The notes under the pieces were generated by a model. The model saw only the letters and a list, made by a program, of their open reading frames with translations, did not search any database and was not told where the DNA came from. The position numbers and the translations under genes are program-made. A stretch of DNA of 64,000 nucleotides from an uncultured Clostridium sp. (lineage in GTDB: Bacteria; Bacillota; Clostridia; TANB77; CAG-508): assembly GCA_958422985.1 (NCBI GenBank), contig CATZPY010000001.1:1-64000 (forward strand), given 5' to 3'. Every line of letters starts with the position of its first letter. The first letter of the stretch is position 1. Below, in pieces: positions 27,065 through 37,029 of this stretch.

Positions 27065-28861
27065 ATGCAAAATAAATTTAATATAGAAGAAGAAATAAAA
27101 AATTTACCACCTAAACCAGGTGTTTATATAATGCATGATAAAAACAATAATGTTATATATGTAGGAAAAGCAATTTCTTTAAAAAAGAGAGTAACCTCAT
27201 ATTTTAGAAAAACAAATAAAACTGAACGAATAAAGAAGATGGTGTCATTAGTAGATTATTTTGAATATATAGTTGTAAATAATGAAGCAGAGGCACTCAT
27301 TTTGGAATGTAATTTAATAAAGAAATACAGACCGAAATTTAACGTATTATTAAAAGATGATAAAACATACCCATATATCAAAATAGATGTAAAATCTGAT
27401 TTTCCCAATGTTATTATAACAAGGAGATTGCTAAATGATGGGTCAAAGTATTTTGGACCATATGCCAATCCAGGAGCTGCTAAGGAAATGGTTGATTTTA
27501 TAAAAAACAAATATAAAATTAGACAATGCAGGAGCTTTAAATCTACACAAAGACCATGTTTAAACTATCATATAAAAAAATGCTTTGCACCATGTGTGGG
27601 ATATATTTCTAAGGAAGAATATAAGAAGCAAATAGATGAAATAATAGATTTATTAGATGGTAAAACGAGTAAAGTACTTAAAGAATTAGAAATGCAAATT
27701 AAAGAGTCTGCAAGTAAGTTAGAATTTGAAAAGGCTGCATATTTAAGAGATAAAATGGTAGCAATAGAAAGAATTTCTGAAAAACAAAGAGTATCAAATA
27801 TTTCTGAAAATAATATAGATGTTATTGGTATTGCAAAAAATGATTTAGAAGTTTGTATAGAAATATTTTTTGTAAGAGGAAGTAAAATGGTTGGAAGAGA
27901 ATATTACTTTTTCCAAGACTTAATAGATATGTCAGATAATGAAATTTTGTCAGGATTTATTAAACAATATTATATGGACAATCCAAATTTACCTAACAAG
28001 ATTATGATGAGAAATGAACCAGAAGATAAAGAAACAATCGAAACATGGCTTTCTAATATTGCAAATAGAAAAGTAGAAATAAAAACACCACAAAAAGGAG
28101 AAAAACTGCGTTTTGTCGAAATGGCTGAAAATAATGCAGAGATTACATTAAAAAATAAATTTGAGGATAAAAATAGTTTATTACTAGAACTAAAAGATGT
28201 ATTAAAAATGGATAAAATGCCAAGAAAAATAGAATGCTACGATATATCTAATATATCTGGAACAAATATTGTAGCTGGAATGTGTGTAATGCAAAATGGC
28301 ATAATTAAAAAGAATTTATCTAGAAGGTTTAAAATAAAAACGGTTTATGGTCAAGATGACCCAAGGTGTATGGAAGAAGTAATAGAAAGAAGACTTAAAC
28401 ATTCATTAAATGGTAATAGTACAGGTTTTGGTAACTTACCAGATGTAATATTTGTAGATGGTGGAATTACACAAATAAGAGCAGCAAAAAGAGTAATAAA
28501 TAAGTTAAATGTAGATATAAAAATTTTTGGAATGGTAAAAAACGATAAACATAGAACTAGAGCATTAATGGATGAAAATAGAAACGAAATAGAAATTTCG
28601 GAAGAATTATTAAATTTAATTACAAAATTTCAAGATACAGTTCATGATACTGCAATTTCATATCATAAAAAGTTACGTGAAAAAGAAATGACAGAATCTG
28701 CATTAGATAAGATTTCTGGAATAGGAGAGGCAAAAAGAAACTTATTATTAAAAAGATTTAAAACAGTTAGTAACATAAAAAAAGCATCAGAAGAAGAAAT
28801 AATGACAGTTAAAGGCATAAACAAAGAATTAGCAATAAAAATAAAGCAGGAATTGCAATAA
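27065..28861 (+). CDS. uvrC: Excinuclease ABC subunit C
   Basis: Makes the two incisions in nucleotide excision repair. The 598-residue protein has the N-terminal GIY-YIG nuclease (GVYIMHDKNNNVIYVGKA), a UVR motif (LEFEKAAYLRDKM) for UvrB contact, the RNase H-like second nuclease core (ECYDISNISG, DVIFVDGG, VHDTAISYH) and two C-terminal helix-hairpin-helix motifs (ISGIGEAKRNLLLKRF). Normal length. The ATG is preceded by GTGAGGGAT. Confidence 0.97.
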   Translation: MQNKFNIEEEIKNLPPKPGVYIMHDKNNNVIYVGKAISLKKRVTSYFRKTNKTERIKKMVSLVDYFEYIVVNNEAEALILECNLIKKYRPKFNVLLKDDKTYPYIKIDVKSDFPNVIITRRLLNDGSKYFGPYANPGAAKEMVDFIKNKYKIRQCRSFKSTQRPCLNYHIKKCFAPCVGYISKEEYKKQIDEIIDLLDGKTSKVLKELEMQIKESASKLEFEKAAYLRDKMVAIERISEKQRVSNISENNIDVIGIAKNDLEVCIEIFFVRGSKMVGREYYFFQDLIDMSDNEILSGFIKQYYMDNPNLPNKIMMRNEPEDKETIETWLSNIANRKVEIKTPQKGEKLRFVEMAENNAEITLKNKFEDKNSLLLELKDVLKMDKMPRKIECYDISNISGTNIVAGMCVMQNGIIKKNLSRRFKIKTVYGQDDPRCMEEVIERRLKHSLNGNSTGFGNLPDVIFVDGGITQIRAAKRVINKLNVDIKIFGMVKNDKHRTRALMDENRNEIEISEELLNLITKFQDTVHDTAISYHKKLREKEMTESALDKISGIGEAKRNLLLKRFKTVSNIKKASEEEIMTVKGINKELAIKIKQELQ

Positions 28862-28898
28862 ATATGAGCTAAACATAGCAAATTTACGTAAAACATGT

Positions 28899-28904
28899 TA
28901 TAAT
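28899..28904 (+). promoter_or_regulatory. Extended -10 promoter of the gene at 28939
   Basis: TGTTATAAT with the TG extension, 35 bases upstream of the ATG, after the uvrC stop. Confidence 0.5.
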
Positions 28905-28938
28905 AGGAAAGATTAAAATGTTGAAAGGAGAAAAAATA

Positions 28939-29670
28939 ATGAAAGAGCGGTTAGGATTTTTTGAGGGAGGCAATCTTATAATGAGGTCACCATGGTATGG
29001 AATAATAACAAAGGTGACGAAAGCTGAAGATGGAGCACTTGTTGCAGAACAGATATCTTATAAAGAATATCAAGATATAGCAGAACAGGTAGAAGGGAAA
29101 AAAGATACTAAAAGGAAAATATTAATAATATTTGGAATGATTATATTTTATTTTCTAATGATAAATATCTTTTACAAAATAACAAAAGATATAAAAGTGA
29201 TTGGAGCAATATTTATTTTTGTTATTTTAGGGAGCTATCCACTATTTGATATTCTAAATGACTTTACTTACGCTACTATTAATAAAGAAAAAATGCAATA
29301 TGCATATTTATTCAAAAAGCTAGAAGAATGTTATATTCAGAGAATAGAAATAAATGAGGAAAACCTAAAAAAACAAGGTGTAGTACAAGGAACATTTAGT
29401 ATAGGCACAATAGTTTTTGCAATAGTAATGTCTATAGTTTGTATCTTAGTAAAAGATTTAAATCCAATTATACAATTAATTATACCTATAATAACTGGAT
29501 TTATAGTTGGAAGAATATTTGAAAATCCAAAAGTAAAAAAGATACTAATAAAGTTAAAAGCTTTCCTAGTGTATAGAAAGCCGACAGAAGAGCAAATTGA
29601 CACTTTTTTGTTTGCGCACCAATATCTAAACCAGGAAGAAGAAAACGTAAGAAGAAACTATGAATTCTAA
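28939..29670 (+). CDS. Polytopic membrane protein of unknown function
   Basis: Not recognised. The 243-residue protein has an N-terminal cytosolic segment of about 60 residues, a hydrophobic pair (about 61-80 and 89-110), a hydrophilic loop, a second hydrophobic pair (about 155-200), and a charged C-terminal tail. The start is ATG 28939 behind AAAGGAG. The in-frame ATG at 28918 lies only 14 bases after the promoter -10 and before the ribosome-binding site, so it is rejected. It ends at a bidirectional terminator shared with deoD. Confidence 0.75.
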   Translation: MKERLGFFEGGNLIMRSPWYGIITKVTKAEDGALVAEQISYKEYQDIAEQVEGKKDTKRKILIIFGMIIFYFLMINIFYKITKDIKVIGAIFIFVILGSYPLFDILNDFTYATINKEKMQYAYLFKKLEECYIQRIEINEENLKKQGVVQGTFSIGTIVFAIVMSIVCILVKDLNPIIQLIIPIITGFIVGRIFENPKVKKILIKLKAFLVYRKPTEEQIDTFLFAHQYLNQEEENVRRNYEF

Positions 29671-29706
29671 TTACACATTATTTTTTTAAAGTAACAGTAA
29701 GAAACC

Positions 29707-29745
29707 AAAAACAGCCATAAACTACATTAGTTAAGGCTGTTTTTT
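29707..29745. terminator. Bidirectional terminator
   Basis: AAAACAGCC...GGCTGTTTTTT with A- and T-runs on the two sides. It serves the converging gene at 28939 and deoD. Confidence 0.85.
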
Positions 29746-29757
29746 GCTTTAATATAA

Positions 29758-29792
29758 TCGGAATTTTAAGGATCGTCTCCAACTCACCGGCT
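29758..29792. repeat. REP-like palindrome, copy 3
   Basis: TCGGAATTTTAAGGATCG followed by a decayed complement ending CACCGGCTTT. It abuts the deoD stop codon. Confidence 0.5.
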
Positions 29793-30512
29793 TTATAATA
29801 AAATTCCAGATTCTAAGGCTAATTTTATCATTTTTGTTAAGCCTTGTTCACGTTCATCTGGAGTAGCTTGTTTGTTTATGAATTGTGAATCTACAACTGT
29901 CATTAAGCAAGCAGCTTTTTTCTTTAATACTTTTGCATTATAAAATAATGCGAATGCTTCCATTTCCGCTGCAATAGGATGTATGTCTTTTGGAATTCTA
30001 TTAAAGAATTTTTTTGGATTTGTCATGTAAAAATCAACTGCATCTGTACAAACTGTGTTTCCTTCTACTATTTTTATATTAGAAATATTTGAAACTTGTT
30101 TTATTACAGAATTAAGATTTTTGTCAGCAGAGATTGTATGACAATCTTCATTATTAAATGTAAGAGCATAGTTTCCTTCTGTATAAACATTGTCTGCTAA
30201 AACTACATCAAATAAATCTAATTCTTTAATATAGCCTCCGCAAGATCCTATTCTTATAATATTTTCTACATTGTAAAATTTATATAATTCATATGAATAA
30301 ATTCCAACACTTGGCATTCCCATACCATGTGCCATAACTGAAATTTCTTTACCCTTATATAAACCTGTATATGCAAGCATATTTCTTACAGAATTAACTA
30401 ATTTTGCATCTTCTAAAAAATTTTCTGCTATATATTTAGCACGAAGTGGATCTCCTGGCATAATAACTGTTTTTGCGAAAGCATTTGATTTTGCTTCATT
30501 ATGTGGTGTCAT
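29793..30512 (-). CDS. deoD: DeoD-type purine-nucleoside phosphorylase
   Basis: Cleaves purine (deoxy)nucleosides with phosphate, for salvage. The 239-residue protein starts MTPHNEAK and has the phosphate-site MPGDPLRAKYIAE, MAHGMGMPSVGIYSYEL, RIGSCGGY, the purine/ribose segment AAEMEAFALFYNA and the C-terminal REQGLTKMIKLALE. The start at 30512 (minus) is behind AGGAGG. A start 30 bases upstream lies before that site. Cytosolic, monocistronic. Confidence 0.96.
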   Translation of the reverse strand: MTPHNEAKSNAFAKTVIMPGDPLRAKYIAENFLEDAKLVNSVRNMLAYTGLYKGKEISVMAHGMGMPSVGIYSYELYKFYNVENIIRIGSCGGYIKELDLFDVVLADNVYTEGNYALTFNNEDCHTISADKNLNSVIKQVSNISNIKIVEGNTVCTDAVDFYMTNPKKFFNRIPKDIHPIAAEMEAFALFYNAKVLKKKAACLMTVVDSQFINKQATPDEREQGLTKMIKLALESGILL

Positions 30513-30572
30513 ATTAAACCTCCTAAAAATTATAATTAACAATTATAGTATAACATAATATTAAAAATTTAT

Positions 30573-30624
30573 AATATTGTGATATACAAATGTAATATAA
30601 AATTAATATTGTGGAAATATACAA
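30573..30624. repeat. Direct-repeated operator-like palindromes between deoD and the gene at 30680
   Basis: AATATTGTGATATACAA (30573-30589) and AATATTGTGGAAATATACAA (30605-30624) share both ends and are 32 bp apart, three helical turns. Each half is TTGT...ACAA. They lie between divergent genes. Confidence 0.5.
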
Positions 30625-30679
30625 TTTAATGTAAAAAATGTATAATATTTGTAGAAAAAGCGTAAAGGAGAGAAGATTT

Positions 30680-31357
30680 ATGTGGACATGTTTATATTTA
30701 AGCCATATTGTAGTAATTATAATGATTATAATAGCTATATTAGGTATTGTGTATGGAATAAGCCAAAAAAAGATTAAAGTATATCAAGTTATTATAATAT
30801 TCTTATTTTGTGTGATTTCGATGGCATTGGTTACTGGGGTAACATCAATGCAATATATAAATTCCGAAAATGATGAAATACGAAAATTAGAAGGCAATAT
30901 AAAAACAAATTATTGGACATACGATGAAGAGGCAATGTCAAGAATTGAGACATCTTCATTAGAATATACGAAATTAGTAGATTTAGAAACAGGTAATTTG
31001 GTAGCTATTAAAGAAAAAGCTGTAGAAACAGGAAAAGAAATAGTAGATTTATCTAATAAAGAAAAAGCAGATGAAGTATGTAAAGCAATTGACATTAAAG
31101 AAGAGTTAGAACTTTCAGACAATTACTTAGTTACTTTAAATTCTAAAGAATTTATAAAAGCTAACGAAAATATTTACTATGTAACATATAATTATACTTA
31201 TACAGATGAAAATCTAAAAGAAGAAGGAACAATATATTATATTGTAAATGAAGATAACCAAATGAAAACAATGGTTATGACAAATATTAATAACGAAAGT
31301 AAAGAAGCAGAATTTGAAGAAAGAGTATTAGAAATTATAAATACAATGAAATTCTAA
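30680..31357 (+). CDS. Two-helix membrane protein with extracytoplasmic domain, unknown function
   Basis: Not recognised. The 225-residue protein has two membrane segments at the N-terminus (about 7-27 and 36-55) joined by a short basic loop (QKKIKVYQ). An acidic soluble domain of about 165 residues follows, placed by the positive-inside rule outside or inside depending on topology. The start is ATG 30680 behind AAAGGAGAG. It is followed after 15 bp by the membrane protein at 31373, so the two probably form one operon. Confidence 0.75.
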   Translation: MWTCLYLSHIVVIIMIIIAILGIVYGISQKKIKVYQVIIIFLFCVISMALVTGVTSMQYINSENDEIRKLEGNIKTNYWTYDEEAMSRIETSSLEYTKLVDLETGNLVAIKEKAVETGKEIVDLSNKEKADEVCKAIDIKEELELSDNYLVTLNSKEFIKANENIYYVTYNYTYTDENLKEEGTIYYIVNEDNQMKTMVMTNINNESKEAEFEERVLEIINTMKF

Positions 31358-31372
31358 AAGGAGGTATATTTC

Positions 31373-31762
31373 ATGGTAATAGCACTAAATTTTATTTTTG
31401 ATATTATAGTAGCAATTTTAGTATACGAATATTTTAAAAGAAATAAAGAAACAGAAGCATTTGCAGCTGCAGTTATTATAAAAGTTGCATATTATTTATC
31501 ATCAACAATAATTATGGGGCAATTTAATTTTATAGGACTAATAATATATACATTAGTAATGATTTGTGTAGCTAGATTATACATAATAATTGCAAAAGAA
31601 ATACACAAAAGAAAATTACACCCAGCATTATTTATAGTTATTGTAGCTTTAATAGGAACATTAATAATGTCTTTTATAGGTGAAATTTTATATACATTAT
31701 TATTTAAACTAGTAACTTTATTTTCAGCTACATTACAATATTCATTAGATAAAATTTCGTAA
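31373..31762 (+). CDS. Small polytopic membrane protein, unknown function
   Basis: Not recognised. The 129-residue protein has four hydrophobic stretches (about 2-20, 28-47, 50-72, 83-110) and few charged residues apart from the loop KEIHKRKLHP. It has an AAGGAGGT site. Likely co-transcribed with, and possibly a partner of, the protein at 30680. Confidence 0.75.
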   Translation: MVIALNFIFDIIVAILVYEYFKRNKETEAFAAAVIIKVAYYLSSTIIMGQFNFIGLIIYTLVMICVARLYIIIAKEIHKRKLHPALFIVIVALIGTLIMSFIGEILYTLLFKLVTLFSATLQYSLDKIS

Positions 31763-31766
31763 ATAC

Positions 31767-31795
31767 TTGAACAAGAAAAAATAGTATGATAGAAT
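31767..31795 (+). promoter_or_regulatory. Probable promoter of pyrG
   Basis: TTGAAC (31767-31772) and TAGAAT (31790-31795), spaced 17 bp, just downstream of the previous stop codon. Confidence 0.55.
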
Positions 31796-31817
31796 GAAGA
31801 AAATTAATTAAGATATG

Positions 31818-31868
31818 AGAGATTAAAAAAAAACCGATTTTGGCGATTTTTTTAATCTCTCTTTTGTT
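31818..31868 (+). terminator. Terminator hairpin in the pyrG leader (possible attenuator)
   Basis: AGAGATTAAAAAAA (31818-31831) pairs perfectly with TTTTTTTAATCTCT (31847-31860), followed by CTTTTGTTTTT. It lies between the pyrG promoter candidate and the pyrG ribosome-binding site. Confidence 0.75.
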
Positions 31869-31888
31869 TTTGGAAAGGAGATAATAAT

Positions 31889-33508
31889 ATGAATACTAAG
31901 TATATTTTTGTAACAGGGGGAGTTGTTTCTGGTTTAGGAAAAGGAATAACAGCAGCTTCGTTAGGAAGACTATTAAAAAATAGAGGGTATAAAGTAACAA
32001 TACAGAAATTTGATCCATATTTAAATGTTGACCCAGGTACAATGAGCCCATATGAACATGGAGAAGTATTTGTTACAGATGATGGAGCAGAAACAGATTT
32101 AGATTTAGGACACTATGAAAGATTTATAGATGAAAATTTAAGCAAAGATTCTAGTATAACAATGGGAAAAATATATTTAGAAGTGTTAGAAAAAGAAAGA
32201 GAAGGAGAATATTTGGGAAAGACAGTACAAGTAATACCACATGTTACAAATAAAATAAAGGAAAAAATATACAGTTTCGAAGATACGGATACAGATATAG
32301 TAATTACAGAAATAGGTGGAACAGTTGGAGATATAGAAGGTCTTTCAATAATAGAAGCGATTAGACAAGTTGGACTAGAAAAGAACCCTGAAGATGTATT
32401 ATATATTCATGTAACTTTACTCCCATATATAACAGGGTCAAACGAAATAAAGTCAAAACCAACTCAACACTCTGTTAAAGAATTGCAATCATATGGGATA
32501 AAACCAAATATATTAGTTTGTAGAAGTGAAATAGATATTCCAGATTCTATAAGAGAAAAGTTAGCCTTATTCTGCAATGTAAGAAAAGAAAATGTTATAG
32601 AAAACAAAACTGTAAAATGTTTATATGAAGTACCACTTATGCTAGAAAGAGAAGGTCTAGGAAGGGCAGTATGTAATTTATTAAGATTGGATAATTATGT
32701 TCCAAACAATACAGAGTGGCAAAAAATGATAGACAAAATAGAACATATAGATGGCAAAGATGTAAATGTAGCAATAGTTGGAAAGTATACAAAGCTAGAA
32801 GACTCATATATATCTGTAATAGAAAGTTTAACACACGCAGGATATGCAAATAATGTAAAAGTAAAAATAGATTTAATAGATTCAGAAATGATAAATGAAG
32901 AAAATGTAGGGGATAAGTTAAAAAAATATAATGGAATAGTAGTACCAGGAGGATTTGGAAATAGAGGAATAGAAGGAATGATTGCAACAATAAAATATGC
33001 AAGGGAAAATAATATTCCGTTTTTGGGTATATGCTTAGGAATGCAAATGACAGTAGTAGAATTTGCAAGAAATGTACTAAAACTAGATGATGTTAATTCT
33101 GAAGAATTTGAAGAAAATGCTAGAAATAAAGTTATACATATAATGGATGAACAAAAAGATATAACTAAAAAAGGTGGAACAATGAGATTAGGTTCATATC
33201 CTTGTGTATTAAAAGAAAATACCAAAGTAAGAGAATTATATAGAAAAGAAAATATACTAGAAAGACATAGACACCGTTTTGAATATAATAATAAATATAA
33301 GGAAGAATTAGAAAAAGCAGGATTAATATGTTCTGGAGTTTCTCCAAATGGAAAATTAATAGAAATTGTAGAATATAAAAATCATCCATTTTTTGTTGGA
33401 GTACAATTTCATCCGGAATTAAAGTCAAGACCCAATAGACCTGCACCAGTATTTGTACGGACTAATAAAAGCAGTAAAAGAAAAATAAAAATAGTTCTAA
33501 AAATATAA
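31889..33508 (+). CDS. pyrG: CTP synthase, C-terminus altered by a one-base shift
   Basis: Converts UTP to CTP with glutamine and ATP. The synthetase domain ([21 protein letters not shown]-loop type) and the class I glutaminase domain (GICLGMQMT with the Cys nucleophile, and [12 protein letters not shown]) are intact. After PAPVFV the listed frame reads [16 protein letters not shown]. Removing one base near 33458 would give GLIKAVKEK and a stop at 33488, the ending expected for this family. Only the last residues are affected, so activity may survive. The start follows AAAGGAG. Confidence 0.95.
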   Translation: MNTKYIFVTGGVVSGLGKGITAASLGRLLKNRGYKVTIQKFDPYLNVDPGTMSPYEHGEVFVTDDGAETDLDLGHYERFIDENLSKDSSITMGKIYLEVLEKEREGEYLGKTVQVIPHVTNKIKEKIYSFEDTDTDIVITEIGGTVGDIEGLSIIEAIRQVGLEKNPEDVLYIHVTLLPYITGSNEIKSKPTQHSVKELQSYGIKPNILVCRSEIDIPDSIREKLALFCNVRKENVIENKTVKCLYEVPLMLEREGLGRAVCNLLRLDNYVPNNTEWQKMIDKIEHIDGKDVNVAIVGKYTKLEDSYISVIESLTHAGYANNVKVKIDLIDSEMINEENVGDKLKKYNGIVVPGGFGNRGIEGMIATIKYARENNIPFLGICLGMQMTVVEFARNVLKLDDVNSEEFEENARNKVIHIMDEQKDITKKGGTMRLGSYPCVLKENTKVRELYRKENILERHRHRFEYNNKYKEELEKAGLICSGVSPNGKLIEIVEYKNHPFFVGVQFHPELKSRPNRPAPVFVRTNKSSKRKIKIVLKI

Positions 33509-33570
33509 ATATACTAATAAAATTAATAATGAAATCCAAAGTTAGGAGTAATGTGAATTTTATGTGAAAA

Positions 33571-33597
33571 TTAGCAAACTGACTTGACAATTGCTAA
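33571..33597 (+). promoter_or_regulatory. Second inverted repeat overlapping the groES -35
   Basis: TTAGCAA (33571-33577) and TTGCTAA (33591-33597), 13 bases apart, enclose the TTGACA -35 box (33584-33589). The half-sites resemble the outer bases of CIRCE. Confidence 0.5.
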
Positions 33598-33610
33598 TAA
33601 AAGGTATAAA
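33584..33610 (+). promoter_or_regulatory. groESL promoter
   Basis: TTGACA (33584-33589) and TATAAA (33605-33610), spacer 15 bp; shifting the -10 to TAAATT would give 17. Confidence 0.75.
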
Positions 33611-33613
33611 TTA

Positions 33614-33640
33614 TTAGCAGTCACAAACAAAGAGTGCTAA
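33614..33640 (+). promoter_or_regulatory. CIRCE operator (HrcA-binding site)
   Basis: TTAGCAGTC-N9-GAGTGCTAA. One base departs from the TTAGCACTC consensus in the left arm. It lies just downstream of the groES -10, the standard place for HrcA repression of chaperonin genes. Confidence 0.92.
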
Positions 33641-33666
33641 TAATCATATATAGGAGGTAATGTGTA

Positions 33667-35609
<1,943 letters not shown>

Positions 35610-35618
35610 AGAATTATG

Positions 35619-35678
35619 GCATACCTTAGATTTTCTTATAATTTACATTTGGTAGAAAATCTTAGGTATGCTTTTTTT
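35619..35678 (+). terminator. groEL terminator / dispersed repeat copy B
   Basis: GCATACCTTAGATTTTCT (35619-35636) pairs, one mismatch, with 35654-35671, followed by TTTTTTT. The loop TATAATTTACATTTGGT is nearly the same as in the copies at 24108 and 60980, beyond what a terminator needs. Confidence 0.88.
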
Positions 35679-35701
35679 ATATATTAGGAAATTTGAACAC
35701 G

Positions 35702-35730
35702 TTGAAAAACAAATAAAAATATGATATTAT
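35702..35730 (+). promoter_or_regulatory. Promoter of the C39-like gene
   Basis: TTGAAA (35702-35707) and TATTAT (35725-35730), 17-bp spacer. Confidence 0.7.
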
Positions 35731-35786
35731 GTAAAGAGTAACTTGTAAACTTAACTAATGCTAGAATTTAGCAGAAAGGAAAAACT

Positions 35787-36503
35787 ATGAACAAGAAAAC
35801 AAAAGAAATTATGCAAAGGGAACTTTTACAGGCAAAAGTGGACTCAGCAATTTATGAGGAACTGAAAGCTTCATGGCGAGAAGAGCAAAACAACTTTTTA
35901 GAATCTTTAAAAGATTGGAGAAGACCACAAGATAACCTAGAAACAAGTTCAGATATCATGGAACTTGTAGAGGGCTTACCTATCCAACAATATTATACAG
36001 AAGTACCATTTAGAGATGAAAACAAAGATGATTATATCTCAACAGTCGCTAGTAGCGGTTGTGCTATTCTTATAGCAAAGTTCATTGAAAGATACTTTGC
36101 ATTGGAAAAAGATATGCTAGTATCAGAACTAGCTAGAATGGCAGTGAAATATGGTTACCGAGGTTATAAGAAGGAAGCTGATGGTACTTGGAGAAAGATG
36201 GGTATGATGCACATCTGGTTTGACAAGTTCGTTCCAAGATTTTACAACTTAAAAAGTGCTAGACTTGAAAGTATTAAAGATGTTGAAAAAGCACTTTTGG
36301 CAGGAGAATTACCAGTATTGCTGGTTAAGAATTCTGTATATAAAAATGACCCAGAGAATGCTGATTCACATTTTATTGTGGTGTTAGGATTTACCAAAGA
36401 AGGATATCAGTTGTATGATCCAGAAAAGGTAGAGGTTATCACCTATGAATTTGAAAAACTGCATCAGGCAATAAGAACTGGTTGGATAATTTCAAAAGAG
36501 TAA
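35787..36503 (+). CDS. C39-like cysteine peptidase-family protein, no signal peptide
   Basis: A 238-residue protein whose second half resembles the peptidase C39-like fold. The candidate catalytic triad is Cys92 in VASSGCAILIAKFI, His195 in ADSHFIVVLGF and Asp211 in QLYDPEKVEV. The glutamine normally upstream of the Cys in active enzymes may be in the PIQQYY segment (about 65-70). The N-terminal 60 residues are helical and charged. No signal peptide or ABC transporter domain is present, so it is probably cytosolic. Codon use is slightly more G+C-rich than its neighbours. Own promoter and strong terminator. Confidence 0.65.
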   Translation: MNKKTKEIMQRELLQAKVDSAIYEELKASWREEQNNFLESLKDWRRPQDNLETSSDIMELVEGLPIQQYYTEVPFRDENKDDYISTVASSGCAILIAKFIERYFALEKDMLVSELARMAVKYGYRGYKKEADGTWRKMGMMHIWFDKFVPRFYNLKSARLESIKDVEKALLAGELPVLLVKNSVYKNDPENADSHFIVVLGFTKEGYQLYDPEKVEVITYEFEKLHQAIRTGWIISKE

Positions 36504-36506
36504 GTA

Positions 36507-36548
36507 AAAAACAACTAGACTAGGAGAAATCTCCTAGTCTAGTTGTTT
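36507..36548. terminator. Strong bidirectional terminator
   Basis: AAAACAACTAGACTAGGAGA (36507-36526) pairs perfectly with the sequence ending TTGTTTT at 36548. The A-run and T-run make it usable from both sides. Confidence 0.9.
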
Positions 36549-36564
36549 TGGGTTTATGTTTTAA

Positions 36565-36687
36565 CTAACAACATCCGTTTCTTCTATTTCCACCACAACA
36601 ACAGAATATTAGTATTAATAATATTATCCAAGTGCAACAATCATCACCAAAACCAAAACCACATCCACAACCTCTATTTTCTGGCAT
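36565..36687 (-). CDS. Cys-rich single-helix membrane micro-protein 1 (40 residues)
   Basis: A small gene on the minus strand with an AAAGGAGGG site six bases before its ATG. The 40-residue product has nine cysteines: MPENRGCGCGFGFGDDCC, then a hydrophobic helix (WIILLILIF), then CCCGGNRRNGCC. Function unknown. It is paralogous in layout to the gene at 36762: both have a Cys-containing N-terminus, a Trp-led hydrophobic helix, and an FC-x-CG...RN-x-GC tail. The layout resembles small spore or metal-linked membrane peptides, but I cannot assign a family. Confidence 0.7.
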   Translation of the reverse strand: MPENRGCGCGFGFGDDCCTWIILLILIFCCCGGNRRNGCC

Positions 36688-36761
36688 ATAAATCCCTCCT
36701 TTCATATTCTTTTATTAAGAATATAAGTATGACTGCATAAAATCTTAATTACAGTATACAA

Positions 36762-36884
36762 TTAGCAACCACATGGGTCACAAGGTGCGTCACATCCACA
36801 TCCAGAGTTTCTACTATTTCCACATCCACAGAAAAGTATTAAGAAAAGAATGATGAACCATAATAAGTCATTATTACAACACAT
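36762..36884 (-). CDS. Cys-rich single-helix membrane micro-protein 2 (40 residues)
   Basis: A 40-residue product with ten cysteines: MCCNND, a hydrophobic helix (LLWFIILFLILF), then CGCGNSRNSGCGC and a tail DAPCDPCGC. Preceded by GGGAGG eight bases before the ATG. It lies 74 bp upstream of micro-protein 1 on the same strand. The upstream minus-strand sequence has ATATT, 15 bases, then CATACTAA, which resembles a sporulation sigma-E-type promoter; this is weak evidence. The high Cys density suggests metal binding or disulfide cross-linking. Confidence 0.7.
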   Translation of the reverse strand: MCCNNDLLWFIILFLILFCGCGNSRNSGCGCDAPCDPCGC

Positions 36885-37029
36885 AAATATAACCTCCCTT
36901 TTCTTTTTTAAACCTAAGTTCTTTTTCTTAGTATGATATATCTTATTCGAAATATATCTATTGTGTTACTAAAAAAATAATGATATAATTTTTGGCAATG
37001 GTAGTGTAATAGAAAAGGAGAAAATATAT

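Noticed and set aside
32637..33446. Several long minus-strand frames opposite pyrG, groEL and mutL
   Set aside because: They are antisense shadows of strongly conserved genes, without ribosome-binding sites.
33440..33490. Programmed frameshift in pyrG
   Set aside because: No slippery heptamer or stimulatory structure is present at the shift, and the family does not use one.
36543..36740. Plus-strand ORF with a Phe/His-rich product
   Set aside because: It is the antisense of the Cys-rich gene at 36565, has no ribosome-binding site, and begins within the terminator.
36885..36965. Sigma-E promoter for the Cys-rich pair as a firm feature
   Set aside because: The ATATT/CATAC match is weak in such AT-rich DNA; kept only as a hint in the evidence.
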